A stretch of DNA of 64,000 nucleotides from Xanthomonas sp. DAR 80977. GTDB lineage: Bacteria > Pseudomonadota > Gammaproteobacteria > Xanthomonadales > Xanthomonadaceae. Shown in pieces: positions 61,772 through 64,000 of this stretch (positions within the stretch are counted from its first letter, which is position 1; every line of letters begins with the position of its first letter). The DNA lies in assembly GCF_041240605.1 (NCBI RefSeq), contig NZ_CP162487.1, positions 3,665,001-3,729,000 of the forward strand, given 5' to 3'. The notes beneath the pieces are model-generated. The model searched no databases. It had not been told where the DNA came from and saw nothing but the letters and a program-made list of their open reading frames with translations. A program made the position numbers and the translations under genes.

Positions 61772-62572
61772 TCACTGGATACCGGTTCCGATCCGCGAGG
61801 GATCGAAACTGCCGCTGCAGAACCAGCCTTCGCAATTGAGCCAGACCAGGAACGCCTTGCCGCGCAGGTTCTCCTCGGGCAGGAAGTGGGTCTGGGTCCA
61901 GAACCGGCTGTCCTCGCTATTATCGCGATTGTCGCCCATCACGAAATACTGGCCCGCCGGCACCACCCAATCGCCCTGGCCGGCCGGATTGTTGCGGTCC
62001 AGCCATTCCAGCTCGGTGTGGGTGCGGCCCGGCAGGTATTCGGTGAGCAGCGTGGCGCCGGTCATCTCCGCGCCCTTGCCCTTGCCGACGTACTCGCCGC
62101 GCACCTGGTACTTCATCGGCGTGCCGTTGATGTACAGGGTATCGCCGTGGAAACCGATGCGGTCGCCGGGCAGGCCGATGACGCGCTTGATCCAGTTCTC
62201 GTCCGGCTTGTGCGGCGGCTTGAACACCACCACGTCGCCGCGCTTGGGCTCGCTGGTCGGGATCACCTTCTGGTTGGTGATCGGCAGGCGGAAGCCGTAG
62301 GCGAACTTGTTGACCAGGATGAAATCGCCGACCAGCAGGTTCGGCATCATCGAGCTGGACGGGATCTTGTACGGCTCGGCGATGAAGCTGCGCAGGATCA
62401 GCACCACCGCCAGCACCGGGAAGAACGCCCGCGAGTAATCCACGATCACCGGCTCGGTGTCCAGCAGGCCGGCGCGCGCGGCACGGCGCCTGGCGAAGAA
62501 CAGCTTGTCCAGCAACCAGACGATGCCGGTGGCGAAGGTCAGGAGCACCAGCGCGATTTCAAACCATTTCAT
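61772..62572 (-). CDS. lepB: signal peptidase I
   Basis: A 266-residue inner-membrane peptidase with two N-terminal membrane segments (WFEIALVLLTFATGIVWLL, FFPVLAVVLILRSFIAEP). It has the catalytic Ser in IPSSSMMPNLLVGDF and the general-base Lys in WIKRVIGLPGD, plus GDNRDNSEDSRFW. It removes signal peptides of exported proteins such as several in this window. It follows lepA with a heptamer element between. Confidence 0.95.
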   Translation of the reverse strand: MKWFEIALVLLTFATGIVWLLDKLFFARRRAARAGLLDTEPVIVDYSRAFFPVLAVVLILRSFIAEPYKIPSSSMMPNLLVGDFILVNKFAYGFRLPITNQKVIPTSEPKRGDVVVFKPPHKPDENWIKRVIGLPGDRIGFHGDTLYINGTPMKYQVRGEYVGKGKGAEMTGATLLTEYLPGRTHTELEWLDRNNPAGQGDWVVPAGQYFVMGDNRDNSEDSRFWTQTHFLPEENLRGKAFLVWLNCEGWFCSGSFDPSRIGTGIQ

Positions 62573-62586
62573 TCGTGTTCCTTCGG

Positions 62587-62684
62587 AACGGGATTTGGGA
62601 TTGGGAATGTGGGGATTCGGCAGAGCGGGACATCGGCCAGGCTTGCGCGCTTGCCAATCCCCAATCGCGAATCCCCAATCCCGG
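62587..62684. repeat. two-armed heptamer element between lepA and lepB
   Basis: Left arm GGGATTTGGGATTGGGAATG and GGGGATTCGGCAGAGCGG (62590-62630), and right arm TTGCCAATCCCCAATCGCGA with ATCCCCAATCCCGG to 62684. It begins with the first base after the lepA stop codon and fills the gap to lepB. Confidence 0.75.
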
Positions 62685-64000
62685 CTACTTATCCATCTGC
62701 AGCACAGCCAGGAAGGCTTCCTGCGGGATCTCCACGCGGCCGACCTGCTTCATGCGCTTCTTGCCTTCCTTCTGCTTTTCCAGAAGCTTCTTCTTGCGCG
62801 AAACGTCGCCACCATAACATTTGGCCAGCACGTTCTTGCGCATCGCCTTGACCGTGCTGCGCGAGATGATCTGCGAGCCGACCGCGGCCTGGATCGCCAC
62901 GTCGAACATCTGCCGCGGGATCAGGTCCTTCATCTTTTCGCACAGCTCGCGGCCGCGCCGGTCGGCATGGCTGCGGTGCACGATGATCGACAGCGCATCG
63001 ACCTTGTCGCCGTTGATCAGGGTGTCCACGCGCACGAACGGGCCGGCGTCGAAGCGCAGGAAGTGGTAGTCCAGCGAGGCGTAGCCGCGCGACACCGACT
63101 TGAGCTTGTCGAAGAAATCCAGCACCACCTCGGCCATCGGCAGCTCGTAGCTGATCTGCACCTGGCTGCCCAGGTAGTTGATGCCGATCTGGCTGCCGCG
63201 CTTTTCCTCGCACAGGGTGATGATGTTGCCGACGTAGTCCGGCGGCGTGAGGATGTTGGCGCGGATGATCGGCTCGCGGATCTCCTCCACGTTGTTCAGC
63301 GGCGGCAGCTTGGACGGGTTGTCCATCGGGATCACGCTGCCGTCGGTCTTGAGCACCTCGTAGACCACGGTCGGCGCGGTCGAGATCAGGTTGAGGTTGT
63401 ACTCGCGCTCCAGCCGCTCCTGCACGATCTCCATGTGCAGCATGCCGAGGAAGCCGCAGCGGAAGCCGAAGCCCATCGCCTCGGAGCTTTCCGGCTCGAA
63501 GCGCAGCGCCGCGTCGTTGAGGCGCAGCTTGTCCAGCGCCTCGCGCAGGTCCGGGTAGTCCTCGGCATCGACCGGGAACAGGCCGGCGAACACCCGCGGC
63601 TGCATCTCCTGGAAACCGGGCAGCGCGTGCGGCGCCGGGTCGGCGGCCAGGGTCAGGGTGTCGCCGACCGGCGCGCCGTGCACGTCCTTGATCGAGGCGT
63701 TGATCCAGCCCACTTCGCCGGCGCCCAGCGCGGGCAGCTCCTTGCGCTTGGGGGTGAACACGCCGACCTTGTCGACCAGGTGGGTGCGGCCGGTGGACAT
63801 CACCAGGATCTTGCTGCCCGGCTTGATCTCGCCCTGCATCACCCGCACCAGCGAGACCACGCCCAGGTAGTTGTCGAACCACGAGTCGATGATCAGCGCC
63901 TGCAGCTTGTCGGTGTCGCGCGGCGTGGGCGGCGGGATGCGATGCACGATCGCCTCCAGCACCAGGTCCACGTTGAGCCCGGTCTTGGCGCTGACCGCCA
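62685..64000 (-). CDS. lepA: elongation factor 4 (LepA), N-terminus outside the window
   Basis: The C-terminal 438 codons of LepA; the GTPase N-terminus lies to the right, where the frame remains open. It has the domain II sequence [40 protein letters not shown], the EF-G-like domain ([20 protein letters not shown]) and the LepA-specific C-terminal tail ending [15 protein letters not shown]. LepA back-translocates stalled ribosomes. First gene seen of the lepA-lepB-rnc-era-recO run. Confidence 0.95.
   Translation of the reverse strand, partial: AVSAKTGLNVDLVLEAIVHRIPPPTPRDTDKLQALIIDSWFDNYLGVVSLVRVMQGEIKPGSKILVMSTGRTHLVDKVGVFTPKRKELPALGAGEVGWINASIKDVHGAPVGDTLTLAADPAPHALPGFQEMQPRVFAGLFPVDAEDYPDLREALDKLRLNDAALRFEPESSEAMGFGFRCGFLGMLHMEIVQERLEREYNLNLISTAPTVVYEVLKTDGSVIPMDNPSKLPPLNNVEEIREPIIRANILTPPDYVGNIITLCEEKRGSQIGINYLGSQVQISYELPMAEVVLDFFDKLKSVSRGYASLDYHFLRFDAGPFVRVDTLINGDKVDALSIIVHRSHADRRGRELCEKMKDLIPRQMFDVAIQAAVGSQIISRSTVKAMRKNVLAKCYGGDVSRKKKLLEKQKEGKKRMKQVGRVEIPQEAFLAVLQMDK

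Overview
This is a GC-rich, gene-dense chromosomal segment that looks like Xanthomonas or a close relative in the Xanthomonadaceae. The basis is the lepA-lepB-DUF4845-rnc-era-recO order, an icmF-type fused acyl-CoA mutase, the exonuclease-ligase-Lhr helicase-PdeM cassette, and dispersed GGGATTC/GGGACTC heptamer and GGAGCGGCTTCAGCCGCGAC palindromic repeats. The species cannot be fixed from the sequence alone. I see no tRNA, rRNA, CRISPR array, transposase or prophage core.

Layout. 1-5.6 kb: end of a YegD-like Hsp70, a methyltransferase coupled to a YkgJ cysteine-cluster protein, an EAL protein, a small MscS-like channel, and DUF2789 and DksA-like zinc-finger proteins. 5.7-9.9 kb: a LysR regulator divergent from an SDR oxidoreductase with two inverted repeats between them, then DUF2058, a YgjP-like metallopeptidase and a pseudouridine-synthase-like protein lacking the usual catalytic Asp. 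10-18 kb: mainly exported proteins (S41-like peptidase, SGNH esterase, PQQ-like propeller, trypsin-like protease) plus a sensor kinase. 18-24 kb: small membrane protein, GH108 muramidase next to a class 3 lipase, FMN split-barrel protein, TPR-like protein, HDOD protein, NTF2-like protein. 24-31 kb: icmF, a YXWGXW protein, a short lipase-chaperone-like protein, leucine dehydrogenase. 31-36 kb: subtilisin autotransporter, thiolase, Ala-rich lipoprotein. 36-42.7 kb: HscC with its J-like partner, a second Ala-rich lipoprotein, a CHASE3-GAF-GGDEF protein, bactofilin plus a zinc-ribbon protein. 42.8-50.4 kb: AidB-like acyl-CoA dehydrogenase and the four-gene ligase-associated DNA-damage cassette. 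50.5-57.5 kb: FAD monooxygenase, cold-shock protein, purine salvage (MTA/MTI phosphorylase, Hpt), NagZ, DsbA-like, CYTH, RlmD. 57.7-64 kb: REC-Hpt protein, then recO, era, rnc, DUF4845, lepB, lepA (cut by the window end).

Functional groupings. Branched-chain and short-chain acyl metabolism (leucine dehydrogenase, IcmF, thiolase, acyl-CoA dehydrogenase) recurs across 24-45 kb. c-di-GMP and signalling proteins (EAL, GGDEF, HDOD, REC-Hpt, histidine kinase) are scattered through the window.

The strongest non-genic signal is a family of short two-armed elements made of 7-bp units. They sit exactly at gene 3' ends, in several cases supply the stop codon and last residues of the gene, and have apparently entered the coding sequence of icmF in frame at two linker positions.
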